From assembly GCA_000434435.1 (NCBI GenBank), contig FR895579.1, positions 5,118 to 15,770 of the forward strand: a DNA stretch of 10,653 nucleotides. Reading direction: 5' to 3'. Position 1 is the stretch's first letter. Every line of letters starts with the position of its first letter. Origin of the DNA: Firmicutes bacterium CAG:475. Lineage in GTDB: Bacteria > Bacillota > Clostridia > Christensenellales > CAG-917. The notes beneath the pieces were generated by a model. The model saw only the letters and a program-made list of their open reading frames with translations, had not been told where the DNA came from and ran no database searches. This document shows positions 1-6,712 of the stretch, piece after piece. A program made the translations under genes and the position numbers.

Positions 1-479
1 ACCGCTCTTGCGCGCGATTTTATGGTGTCGAGCATGCTCGCTTCGTTTGCAACGCCGAGAAAAATCGTCACGTCTTTGGGCGGTTCTTCAAGCGTTTTGA
101 GCAACTTGTTTTGCGCTTGCGCATTCATCTGATCCGCGCGATGAATGAAGTAGATTTTGTGTCCCGAAAGCGGTTTTATCGACACGGTGTCGAGCATTTG
201 CTCAATGTCGTCAACCTTGATTTTGTCTTTTGTGGGGAACACGTGATAGACGTCGGGATGGTTGTTGTGAATCACCTTTCTGCACTCGGAGCAATTTAGG
301 CACGCGTCGTGATTTTTGCAATAGACGCTTGCCGCTACGAGAGTGAAAAATTCGTCGACGATTTCGTCGTCGGGGGACACCACCATGTATGCGTGTCCGA
401 GTCCCGAAGAGAAGTCGTTGCGGATAAGTCCGTACGCGCGCGATGCGCGCAACGCTTTTTCAAAGGTGACGTCGTTCAC
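1..479 (-). CDS. holB: DNA polymerase III delta prime subunit, N-terminal part (cut by window edge)
   Basis: This is the clamp-loader subunit of the replicative polymerase, part of the AAA+ complex that loads the beta clamp in the cytoplasm. I translated it by hand from a GTG start at 479-477, which overlaps the tmk stop as GTGA; 159 codons are visible and the C-terminal half lies outside the window. A four-cysteine zinc module (C54, C60, C63, C66) and the downstream HNNHPDVY segment are typical of the family. So are the segment starting KIYFIHRADQMNAQAQNKLL and the following KTLEEPP, which is the Walker B/sensor region. The P-loop expected after GLGHAYMVVS is degenerate (PDDEIVDEF, no GKS/T), so this subunit probably does not bind ATP; delta prime subunits are often inactive as ATPases. 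It is co-transcribed with tmk, a common arrangement in Bacillota. The GTG start is inferred from the overlap. Confidence 0.9.
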   Translation of the reverse strand, partial: MNDVTFEKALRASRAYGLIRNDFSSGLGHAYMVVSPDDEIVDEFFTLVAASVYCKNHDACLNCSECRKVIHNNHPDVYHVFPTKDKIKVDDIEQMLDTVSIKPLSGHKIYFIHRADQMNAQAQNKLLKTLEEPPKDVTIFLGVANEASMLDTIKSRARA

Positions 480-1087
480 TTTATAGCACCTCTTTGCCTT
501 AATGCTTCGATTATCTTTTGAGAAGTCACGTTTTTGTCGAAATCGGGTTTTATCCTGACAAAACGAGTGTCTGAACCTGCCATTTCTGCATTATAGCCCG
601 CATACACTCTATCGTGAAAATCCGCCGATTCAAGCTCCAGTCTGTCGTCGGTGATGCGGAAAGTGCGCCACGCTTCGCTAGGCTTCAAGTCGAGGAAAAT
701 CGTTATGTCGGGAAGAAGCCCGTCGATTGCGGGGGCGTTGATTTTCTTTATAAGATCCGCACCCAGTCCGCGCGCATAACCCTGATACGCAATGGAGCTG
801 TCAACGTACCTGTCGCACACCACAAGCTCGCCTCTTTCAAGCGCGGGCTTGATGACTTCGCGCACGAGTTGCGCCCTTGACGACGCATAAAGATACGCCT
901 CGGTTACGCCCGTCATTTCTTCGTTTTCGGGGTTGAGGATGATCTTGCGGATTTGTTCGGAAATATGGGTGCTGCCCGGTTCGCGCACGTAAACCGCTCT
1001 TTGATTGGTTGATTCGAGATAGTCTTTGAGAAGTTTGAGTTGGGTGGATTTGCCCACGCCTTCGCATCCTTCGAATGATACGAACAT
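476..1087 (-). CDS. tmk: Thymidylate kinase (dTMP kinase)
   Basis: It phosphorylates dTMP to dTDP with ATP, an essential step of dTTP supply in the cytoplasm. The product is 203 residues, the normal size. The P-loop GCEGVGKST is at 7-15, the dTMP-site segment REPGST at 35-40 and the DRYVDSSIAYQG segment at 92-103. The lid-like stretch ITDDRLELE is at 145-153, followed by FHDRVYAGY. The usual REPGGT is REPGST here, a mild variation. I chose the ATG at 1087-1085 because the P-loop lies at the normal distance from it and a GGCGAGGAAC ribosome binding site precedes it. The open frame continues upstream to 1339, but that extension runs antiparallel-free through the 3' end of the GH5 gene in another frame and looks non-coding. 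It has its own strong promoter just upstream and overlaps holB by four bases. Confidence 0.95.
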   Translation of the reverse strand: MFVSFEGCEGVGKSTQLKLLKDYLESTNQRAVYVREPGSTHISEQIRKIILNPENEEMTGVTEAYLYASSRAQLVREVIKPALERGELVVCDRYVDSSIAYQGYARGLGADLIKKINAPAIDGLLPDITIFLDLKPSEAWRTFRITDDRLELESADFHDRVYAGYNAEMAGSDTRFVRIKPDFDKNVTSQKIIEALRQRGAIK

Positions 1088-1115
1088 ACTGTTCCTCGCC
1101 TTTGTTGATTTTGAT

Positions 1116-1144
1116 ATTATATCACGATTAATTTGTTCTGTCCA
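1116..1144 (-). promoter_or_regulatory. Sigma-A promoter for tmk-holB
   Basis: Read on the minus strand, TGGACA (1144-1139, five of six matches to TTGACA) is followed after exactly 17 bases by a perfect TATAAT (1121-1116). The TG one base upstream of it makes an extended -10. Transcription would start near 1109, about 20 bases before the tmk ATG, leaving room only for the ribosome binding site. It lies in the 67-base gap between GH5 and tmk. I see no terminator there, so readthrough from GH5 is also possible. Confidence 0.75.
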
Positions 1145-1154
1145 ACGATGTTGC

Positions 1155-2615
1155 TCATTCCTCTTGCGACGATTTCTTGCCGGTGAGGATATAGTAGTTT
1201 TTGCTTGCCTTGATTTCCGAATACGACCTGTTGTCGTTGCCGTTTGTATTGAACGAGGCAAGATAGGGCGTGATGCAATTTGTGAGCGAGGTGTTGACAA
1301 GATAGTTGCTTGAATTGTGTCTTGCCCAGATTGTTGCAATTTCGTCTTTGGTCATGGTTTTGTAGTTTGCCTGCTCCCACATGCGCTCGACGTTGTTGTC
1401 ATAATTGAAAAGACCCCAGGAGGAATGTTCGGCAGCGTGCTTGAAATTCCAGGTGGTGAAGTTCCAGCCCAATCCGCAATAGAGTTCCATAACTCCCGCC
1501 CAGGCGTCCTCTTCCGTTTGAGAAGACTCTTTGTGCGTTGCGTTCACCTTGTCGGGATGCGAGTCTGCCCACACGTTGAATTCACCTATGAGAACGGGGA
1601 CGCGATACTCTTTTGTGGAGAGATTGTTTGTCGTGATCTGAATGCCGTAATAAGTCGAGTTCGCAACGCCCGCGCTTGCCCAGTTGTAGTGATGATATTG
1701 ATAAATCACGTTTTCCCATCCGTATTTGTCGGGCTTAGGAAGGTTTGCGAAAGTCCAGCAAGATTCCATACAGATGATATGATTTTTGTCGACCTCGCGG
1801 ATTGCCTTGTAAAGAGTGTCGAAATATTCGTGCGTTCTCGGCGTTGTGGTTTGAGTGCCGCTCTCGTTTTTTATGCCCGGTTCGTTCATGAGGTCGTACA
1901 CCGCAACGGTGTTGTTGTTTTTGTAGCGATTTGCTATGGCAACCCATATTTCCATTGTTTTGAGACGACATATTTCGCCCGTTTCGTCCTCTCCCCAAAG
2001 TCTGCCTCCGTCGGGATAGGCAATGTCGCCGGTGTGGTCGTTTCCGCTTTGCGAACCGACTGCGCCGTGCATATCGAGGATGGCGTAAAGCGAGTATTTT
2101 TTGCACATTTCGATTGCCCAATCGAGACGTGCGAATTTGCTCTCGTCCACTTTCAGCTCTTCATACGGAGTACGCTCGTACGTATCTCCGACTTTTTTCA
2201 CGGGGTTGGTGAAATTCAGATATGTGAATGGGATGCGCACGCAGTTCATGCCGAGTTCTTTGATGCGCTGAAAATCGAGTTCCGTCACCCAGTTGTTCTC
2301 GTACACGTCCAAAAGCTCTTGCATGCCGTCCTCGCCGAACCTGTTTGCAAGCTCTATCATCATGTCGATTTGCCCGTACTCTTTGCCGATGTCGGTGGGG
2401 ACGAGCCAGCTTTCCTGCACGAGCCAGCCGCCGAGATTGGTGCCGTAAAGGCCGATTGCATTGCCGTTTTCGTCTATAATTTTCGCTCCGTCCGTTTTGA
2501 CGAAGGAAACCTGTTCTTCGGGCGGAGTGTCTCTATCGCCGCACGCAACAAACGTAAGTGCGGATACGAGCAGAGTTAAAATCAAAATCGTTGCGACGAT
2601 AGTGCGTTTTTTCAT
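1155..2615 (-). CDS. Glycoside hydrolase family 5 lipoprotein, exo-beta-1,3-glucanase-like
   Basis: A 486-residue secreted beta-glycosidase. Residues 1-24 form a signal peptide (MKKR, hydrophobic core) ending in FVA-C25, a lipobox-like site with F at the -3 position, so it is probably anchored to the outer face of the membrane. The GH5 TIM barrel follows. NLGGWLVQESWL is at 60-71, DFQRIKELGMNCVRIPFTY at 114-132 and AILDMHGAVGSQSG at 178-191. The acid/base glutamate E245 is in LMNEP (242-246), HHY at 308-310, and the nucleophile E345 in VLIGEFN (341-347). The NLGGWLV opening and the ILD.HG..GSQ.G segment resemble exo-beta-1,3-glucanases of GH5; that substrate is an inference, and other beta-glucans are possible. 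No carbohydrate-binding or dockerin module is seen. The ATG at 2615-2613 has GGAG six bases upstream and a strong promoter. Its neighbours are housekeeping genes, with no transporter or other sugar genes in view. Confidence 0.9.
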   Translation of the reverse strand: MKKRTIVATILILTLLVSALTFVACGDRDTPPEEQVSFVKTDGAKIIDENGNAIGLYGTNLGGWLVQESWLVPTDIGKEYGQIDMMIELANRFGEDGMQELLDVYENNWVTELDFQRIKELGMNCVRIPFTYLNFTNPVKKVGDTYERTPYEELKVDESKFARLDWAIEMCKKYSLYAILDMHGAVGSQSGNDHTGDIAYPDGGRLWGEDETGEICRLKTMEIWVAIANRYKNNNTVAVYDLMNEPGIKNESGTQTTTPRTHEYFDTLYKAIREVDKNHIICMESCWTFANLPKPDKYGWENVIYQYHHYNWASAGVANSTYYGIQITTNNLSTKEYRVPVLIGEFNVWADSHPDKVNATHKESSQTEEDAWAGVMELYCGLGWNFTTWNFKHAAEHSSWGLFNYDNNVERMWEQANYKTMTKDEIATIWARHNSSNYLVNTSLTNCITPYLASFNTNGNDNRSYSEIKASKNYYILTGKKSSQEE

Positions 2616-2643
2616 AATTTTCTCCGATTTTTATATCGTTTCG

Positions 2644-2672
2644 ATTATATCAATTTTTGTTTGTACATTCAA
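2644..2672 (-). promoter_or_regulatory. Sigma-A promoter for the GH5 gene
   Basis: On the minus strand TTGAAT (2672-2667) and a perfect TATAAT (2649-2644) are separated by 17 bases, with TG one base before the -10 (extended -10). The predicted transcript starts near 2637, giving a leader of about 20 bases that carries GGAG (2625-2622). No operator-like inverted repeat is obvious over it. Confidence 0.75.
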
Positions 2673-2777
2673 TAGCAATCGGCGGAAAAATTTTTTCGGC
2701 GGCACAAAAAAATCGAATTTTTTGCTCGGAGTGCGCCACAATCTTGCCTTGCGAGGCGGCGGAGTTTTTATCCGCGC

Positions 2778-2806
2778 TTGACAATGTTTTATATTGGTAT
2801 TAAACT
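2778..2806 (+). promoter_or_regulatory. Probable sigma-A promoter for leuS
   Basis: A perfect TTGACA (2778-2783) is followed after 17 bases by TAAACT (2801-2806, four of six matches to TATAAT) in an AT-rich stretch. Transcription would begin near 2813, about 30 bases before the leuS ATG. Such a short leader leaves no space for a T-box riboswitch. Confidence 0.6.
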
Positions 2807-2844
2807 AAATATTATTATTTTAATTAGAGGAGTGCCTCACGCTT

Positions 2845-5265
2845 ATGGACTATAAGCAAATTGAAAGCAAATGGCAAAAGATTTGGGCGGACACCGGGCT
2901 TTACAAGTTCGACCGTTCGAGAGTAGACAAAAAGTATTATTGTCTTGAAATGTTTTCCTATCCCTCCGGCGCGAAACTTCACGCGGGACATTGGTACAAT
3001 TACGGCCCTGCCGATACGTTTGCGCGTTTCAAACGCATGCAAGGATACGAGGTGTTTCAACCGATGGGATTCGACGCGTTCGGTTTGCCTGCTGAAAACT
3101 ATGCCATAAAAACGGGCATTCATCCCGAAGAAAGCACCCTCAAAAACATCGCTACGATGGAAGGACAACTCAAACGCATCGGAGCAATGTACGACTGGGA
3201 TTACGAAATCAAAACATGCATGCCCGACTACTATAAGTGGACACAATGGATGTTCCTTCAACTCTACAAAAAAGGGCTTGCATATCGCAAGGAAGCTCCC
3301 GTAAACTGGTGTCCGTCCTGCAACACCGTGCTTGCCAACGAACAAGCACAGGGCGGAGTTTGCGAGAGATGCGGAAGCCAAGTCACCCACAAAAACCTCA
3401 ATCAATGGTTTTTCAAAATCACCGCTTACGCCGACGAATTGCTCGATTGCATCGACAAACTCGATTGGCCCGAAAAAACCAAGCTCATGCAAAAGAACTG
3501 GATCGGAAGAAGCTATGGCGGTGAGGTCGAGTTTTCGGTCAAAGACAGCGACGTCAAGTTTAAAGTATTCACCACGAGAGCAGATACCATCTTCGGCGTA
3601 ACCTATGTCGTTCTTGCTCCCGAAAGCCCTCTCGTCGACCTCGTTGTCACCGACGAGCAAAAGGCGGCGGTCGAAGAATACAAAGAAAAGAGTGCGAAAG
3701 CCACCGAAATCGACCGTATGTCCTCAACCAGAGAGAAAACCGGCGTTCCGACGGGCGCGTACGCAATCAACCCCGTCAACGGTGAAGAAGTGCCTATTTT
3801 GGTTGCCGACTACGTTATCGCAAGCTACGGCACGGGCGCGGTTATGGGCGTTGCCGCACACGATGAGCGCGATTTCGTGTTTGCTCAAAAGCTCGGACTT
3901 CCCATAAAGAGAGTCATCAAGGGAAAAGACGGTGTTGACGATTCGCTTCCTTTCTGCGAATACGGCGTTCTCTGCAACAGTGGAGAGTTCGACGGTATGA
4001 CGAGCGAAGAAGGCAAGCTCGCAATTCTCAAAAAACTCGAAAAAGAAGGCAAGGGCGGACTCAAAACCAACTATCGCTTGCGTGACTGGCTGGTGAGCCG
4101 TCAACGCTATTGGGGCGCACCTATCCCCATAATTCACTGCGACCACTGCGGCGACGTTCCCGTTCCGGAAAAGGATTTGCCCGTGCGACTTCCGCTGGGC
4201 GTAAACTTTACTCCCGACGGAGAATCTCCTCTCAAAAAATGCGATGAGTTTATCAATACGGTTTGCCCCGTTTGCGGACGTCCTGCAAAACGCGACGCCG
4301 ACACTCTCGACACCTTCGTGTGTTCGAGCTGGTATTTCTTGAGATATCCCGACGCACACAATGCAGACAAGCCGTTCGACAGCGAGTGGATAAACAAAAT
4401 GCTTCCCGTTGACAAATACATCGGCGGCGCGGAGCATGCGTGCATGCACCTTTTGTATGCGCGTTTCTTCACCAAGGCGTTGAGAGATATGGGCTATCTC
4501 AACTTTGACGAACCCTTCCTTTCTCTCGTGCACCAAGGCACGATTCTCGGTCCGGACGGCAACAAGATGTCAAAGTCCAAGGGCAACGTCGTATCTCCCG
4601 ACGATTCGATCGCAAAGTACGGAGCGGACATTTTCAGAGTGTATCTCATGTTCGGATTTAACTACGTCGAGGGTGGTCCGTGGAACGACAACGGCCTTGA
4701 ATCCATCAGCCGTTTCTTCGACAGAATCGAGCGTATCGTCAAAAAATGCTACGAAGTCAACTTTGACGACGCACCTCTCGGAAAGGCGGAGAAAGAACTC
4801 AATCGCGTGCGCCACAACACCATAAAGTGCGTCACCAACGATTTGGGCGCGTTCTCGTTCAACACCGCAGTTGCAAGACTTATGGAGTTTGTCAACGCAA
4901 TGTACAATTATGAGGCGAATGTTGCAAAGAAGAACGCGATTTACAAAGATTGCGCAAAAGATCTGGTGCTTTTGTTTGCTCCGTTTGCGCCTCATTTCTG
5001 CGAAGAACTTTGGGAAATGCTCGGTCAGAAATACAGCGTATTCAATCAAGCGTATCCGACTTTCGATCCCGCGGCAATGGTGCTCGACGAGGTGGAACTT
5101 GCCGTTCAAATCAACTCCAAGATGAGAGCGAAAGTCACCGTGGCAACGTCCGCAAGCAAGGAAGAAATCGAAAAAGCCGCACTCGAAGCGGTCAAAGATC
5201 AGCTTGCTTCCGCACCTAAAAAAGTCATCGTCGTCCCCGGCAGACTTGTGAACATAATTGCATAA
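2845..5265 (+). CDS. leuS: Leucyl-tRNA synthetase
   Basis: It charges tRNA-Leu with leucine (class I) and edits mischarged products. At 806 residues it is the usual bacterial length. The HIGH motif appears as HAGH at 46-49, and the signature PMGFDAFGLPAEN follows. A first zinc knuckle is C156/C159/C173/C176. The CP1 editing domain shows the threonine-rich TTRADT at 243-248 and GTGAVMG..AHDERD (last part 338-343) with its conserved aspartate. The DWLVSRQRYWG segment is at 414-424, a second cysteine set is C432/C435/C474/C477, and KMSKS is at 574-578. An anticodon-binding helical domain and the C-terminal tRNA-contact domain end the protein, so it looks complete and active. GAGGAG (2827-2832) precedes the ATG by 12 bases, rather far; the GAGG could pair with CCTC at 2835-2838. 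serS follows after 93 bases. Confidence 0.98.
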   Translation: MDYKQIESKWQKIWADTGLYKFDRSRVDKKYYCLEMFSYPSGAKLHAGHWYNYGPADTFARFKRMQGYEVFQPMGFDAFGLPAENYAIKTGIHPEESTLKNIATMEGQLKRIGAMYDWDYEIKTCMPDYYKWTQWMFLQLYKKGLAYRKEAPVNWCPSCNTVLANEQAQGGVCERCGSQVTHKNLNQWFFKITAYADELLDCIDKLDWPEKTKLMQKNWIGRSYGGEVEFSVKDSDVKFKVFTTRADTIFGVTYVVLAPESPLVDLVVTDEQKAAVEEYKEKSAKATEIDRMSSTREKTGVPTGAYAINPVNGEEVPILVADYVIASYGTGAVMGVAAHDERDFVFAQKLGLPIKRVIKGKDGVDDSLPFCEYGVLCNSGEFDGMTSEEGKLAILKKLEKEGKGGLKTNYRLRDWLVSRQRYWGAPIPIIHCDHCGDVPVPEKDLPVRLPLGVNFTPDGESPLKKCDEFINTVCPVCGRPAKRDADTLDTFVCSSWYFLRYPDAHNADKPFDSEWINKMLPVDKYIGGAEHACMHLLYARFFTKALRDMGYLNFDEPFLSLVHQGTILGPDGNKMSKSKGNVVSPDDSIAKYGADIFRVYLMFGFNYVEGGPWNDNGLESISRFFDRIERIVKKCYEVNFDDAPLGKAEKELNRVRHNTIKCVTNDLGAFSFNTAVARLMEFVNAMYNYEANVAKKNAIYKDCAKDLVLLFAPFAPHFCEELWEMLGQKYSVFNQAYPTFDPAAMVLDEVELAVQINSKMRAKVTVATSASKEEIEKAALEAVKDQLASAPKKVIVVPGRLVNIIA

Positions 5266-5275
5266 ACGAAACTTT

Positions 5276-5307
5276 AACGCATAGTTTTGCGACATAAACC
5301 ATGCGTT
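5276..5307 (+). other. Stem-loop between leuS and serS without a U-tract
   Basis: AACGCAT (5276-5282) pairs perfectly with ATGCGTT (5301-5307). After one A/C mismatch, GTTT pairs with AAAC, leaving an eight-base loop. No run of T follows, so it is not a standard intrinsic terminator. It may mark RNA processing, protect the leuS mRNA 3' end, or be a weak terminator. No convincing promoter for serS is seen after it, so leuS and serS may be co-transcribed. Confidence 0.5.
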
Positions 5308-5358
5308 TGATCATAAAATCAAAAATAAAGACTATATCGACATTAGAGGAAACACACT

Positions 5359-6642
5359 ATGTTGGATTTGGCAAGAATCAGAAACAATCCGCAAGAGGTG
5401 GTCGACGCCCTTGCAAAGAAAGGCTACAACGCAGACTTTACCGAAATCATCAAATGGGATGACGAAAGAAAAGCCACGATAACCGAAATCGAACAACTCA
5501 AAGCACAAAAGAACAAGGTGTCGGCGCAAATTCCCGTTCTCAAAAAAGCGGGACAACCCGTCGAACCTATCTTTGACGAAATGAGAAAACTCGGCGACGA
5601 AATCGCTGCCGGCGACGCAAAAATCAACGACCTTATCGCAAAGATCAACGACGCGCTTGCCTGTATGCCCAATATTCCCGATCCCGATCTTCTCCCCGGC
5701 GAAAAGGAAAACAATAAGGTTATCAAAATCGTGGGCGAACAACCCAAGTTCGATTTCCCTCTCAAAAACCACGTTGACATCTGCACCGATCTCGGTATGA
5801 TCGACTACGAAAGAGGCGTCAAACTTTCGGGCAACGGTTTTTGGATTTACAGAGGCGTGGGCGCAAGACTGGAATGGGCGTTGCTCAACTACTTCGTGGA
5901 CGAGCACCTTAAAGACGGCTACGAATTTATTCTTCCGCCGTATCAACTCGGCTACAACTGCGGCTTCGGCGCAGGTCAATTCCCCAAATTCAGCGACGAG
6001 GTGTATTGGCTCGACTGCGACGAGGACAGAAAACGCAATCGCTTTATGCTTCCGACTGCGGAAACCGCGCTCGTCAATATGTATGCGGGCGAAATTATCG
6101 ACGAAAGCAAACTTCCGATGAAGTTCTTTGCGTACTCTCCTTGTTTCAGAAAGGAAGCAGGCAGCGCGAGAGCGGAAGAGAGAGGTATGATAAGAGGTCA
6201 CCAATTCAACAAAATCGAAATGGTGCAATACGCTCATCCCGACCACAGCAAAGAAGCGTTCGAAGAGCTTGTCGAAAAGGCGTCCAGACTCGTCGAGCAA
6301 CTCGGGTTGCATTTCAGAGTGAGCAAACTTGCGGCAGGGGATTGCTCCGCTTCCATGGCAAGAACATATGACGTTGAACTTTGGATTCCGTCGATGGGCA
6401 TTTACAAGGAATGTTCCTCCGTTTCCAACGCAAACGACTATCAGGCACGCAGAAACAACACTCGTTTCCGCGACGGCGAAACGGGCAAACCGCGTTTTGT
6501 GCACACCCTCAACGGCAGCGGTCTTGCAACCAGCAGACTTATTCCTGCAATCGTCGAGCAATTCCAAAACGCAGACGGTTCCGTCACCATCCCCGAAGTG
6601 CTTCGCAAGTACATGGGCGGCATGGAAAAAATCACCAAATAA
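5359..6642 (+). CDS. serS: Seryl-tRNA synthetase
   Basis: It charges tRNA-Ser (and tRNA-Sec where present) with serine; a class II enzyme, here 427 residues and full length. Residues about 1-110 form the N-terminal tRNA-binding domain with the long antiparallel coiled coil (lysine- and glutamate-rich, with KAQKNKVSAQIP). The catalytic domain follows. TAE at 233-235 is the serine-binding loop. Motif 2 is FRKEAGSARAEERGMIRGHQF from R264, and motif 3 is LNGSGLATSR with R393. The C-terminal IPEVLRKYMGG is typical. The motif 2 loop is slightly longer and alanine-rich, as in some Clostridia-type enzymes. The start is fixed by AGAGGA about nine bases upstream; the same ATTAGAGGA string precedes leuS. 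A strong terminator follows directly, so it ends its transcription unit. Confidence 0.98.
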   Translation: MLDLARIRNNPQEVVDALAKKGYNADFTEIIKWDDERKATITEIEQLKAQKNKVSAQIPVLKKAGQPVEPIFDEMRKLGDEIAAGDAKINDLIAKINDALACMPNIPDPDLLPGEKENNKVIKIVGEQPKFDFPLKNHVDICTDLGMIDYERGVKLSGNGFWIYRGVGARLEWALLNYFVDEHLKDGYEFILPPYQLGYNCGFGAGQFPKFSDEVYWLDCDEDRKRNRFMLPTAETALVNMYAGEIIDESKLPMKFFAYSPCFRKEAGSARAEERGMIRGHQFNKIEMVQYAHPDHSKEAFEELVEKASRLVEQLGLHFRVSKLAAGDCSASMARTYDVELWIPSMGIYKECSSVSNANDYQARRNNTRFRDGETGKPRFVHTLNGSGLATSRLIPAIVEQFQNADGSVTIPEVLRKYMGGMEKITK

Positions 6643-6653
6643 CCACGGTTTTC

Positions 6654-6683
6654 AGGCAAAGCGCATCGGTGCTTTGCCTTTTT
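6654..6683 (+). terminator. Intrinsic terminator after serS
   Basis: AGGCAAAGC (6654-6662) and GCTTTGCCT (6671-6679) form a perfect nine-pair stem with an eight-base loop, and the right arm runs into a T-tract to 6683. It lies 12 bases after the serS stop and separates serS from the peptidase gene. Confidence 0.9.
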
Positions 6684-6712
6684 GCAAAATAAAATAAGGA
6701 AAAGAGGAAATT

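Larger units (their letters stand above)
2616..2844. other. Divergent intergenic region between GH5 and leuS
   Basis: This AT-rich, 229-base spacer holds back-to-back promoters for the GH5 gene (left) and leuS (right). Between them are long A and T runs, including a near-palindromic A-tract/TCGA/T-tract at about 2706-2723, and a small GCCT-TGCG-AGGC hairpin. I see no T-box consensus, open frame or strong terminator. Confidence 0.6.

Noticed and set aside
29..40. Perfect 12-base palindrome CGAGCATGCTCG
   Set aside because: It lies in holB coding sequence and is of a length expected by chance; no second copy was noticed.
436..450. GCGCGC/GAT/GCGCGC triloop palindrome inside holB
   Set aside because: It resembles the triloop units but lacks the heptamer and is explained by alanine/arginine codons in the coding sequence.
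1088..1339. N-terminal extension of the tmk reading frame by 84 residues
   Set aside because: It overlaps the 3' end of the GH5 gene in another frame, has low-complexity basic content, and Tmk normally starts just before its P-loop, where a good ribosome binding site is found.
1317..2579. Long plus-strand open frame of 420 codons opposite the GH5 gene
   Set aside because: It is a shadow of the GH5 coding strand with no recognisable motifs; the minus-strand product has a signal peptide and both GH5 catalytic glutamates.
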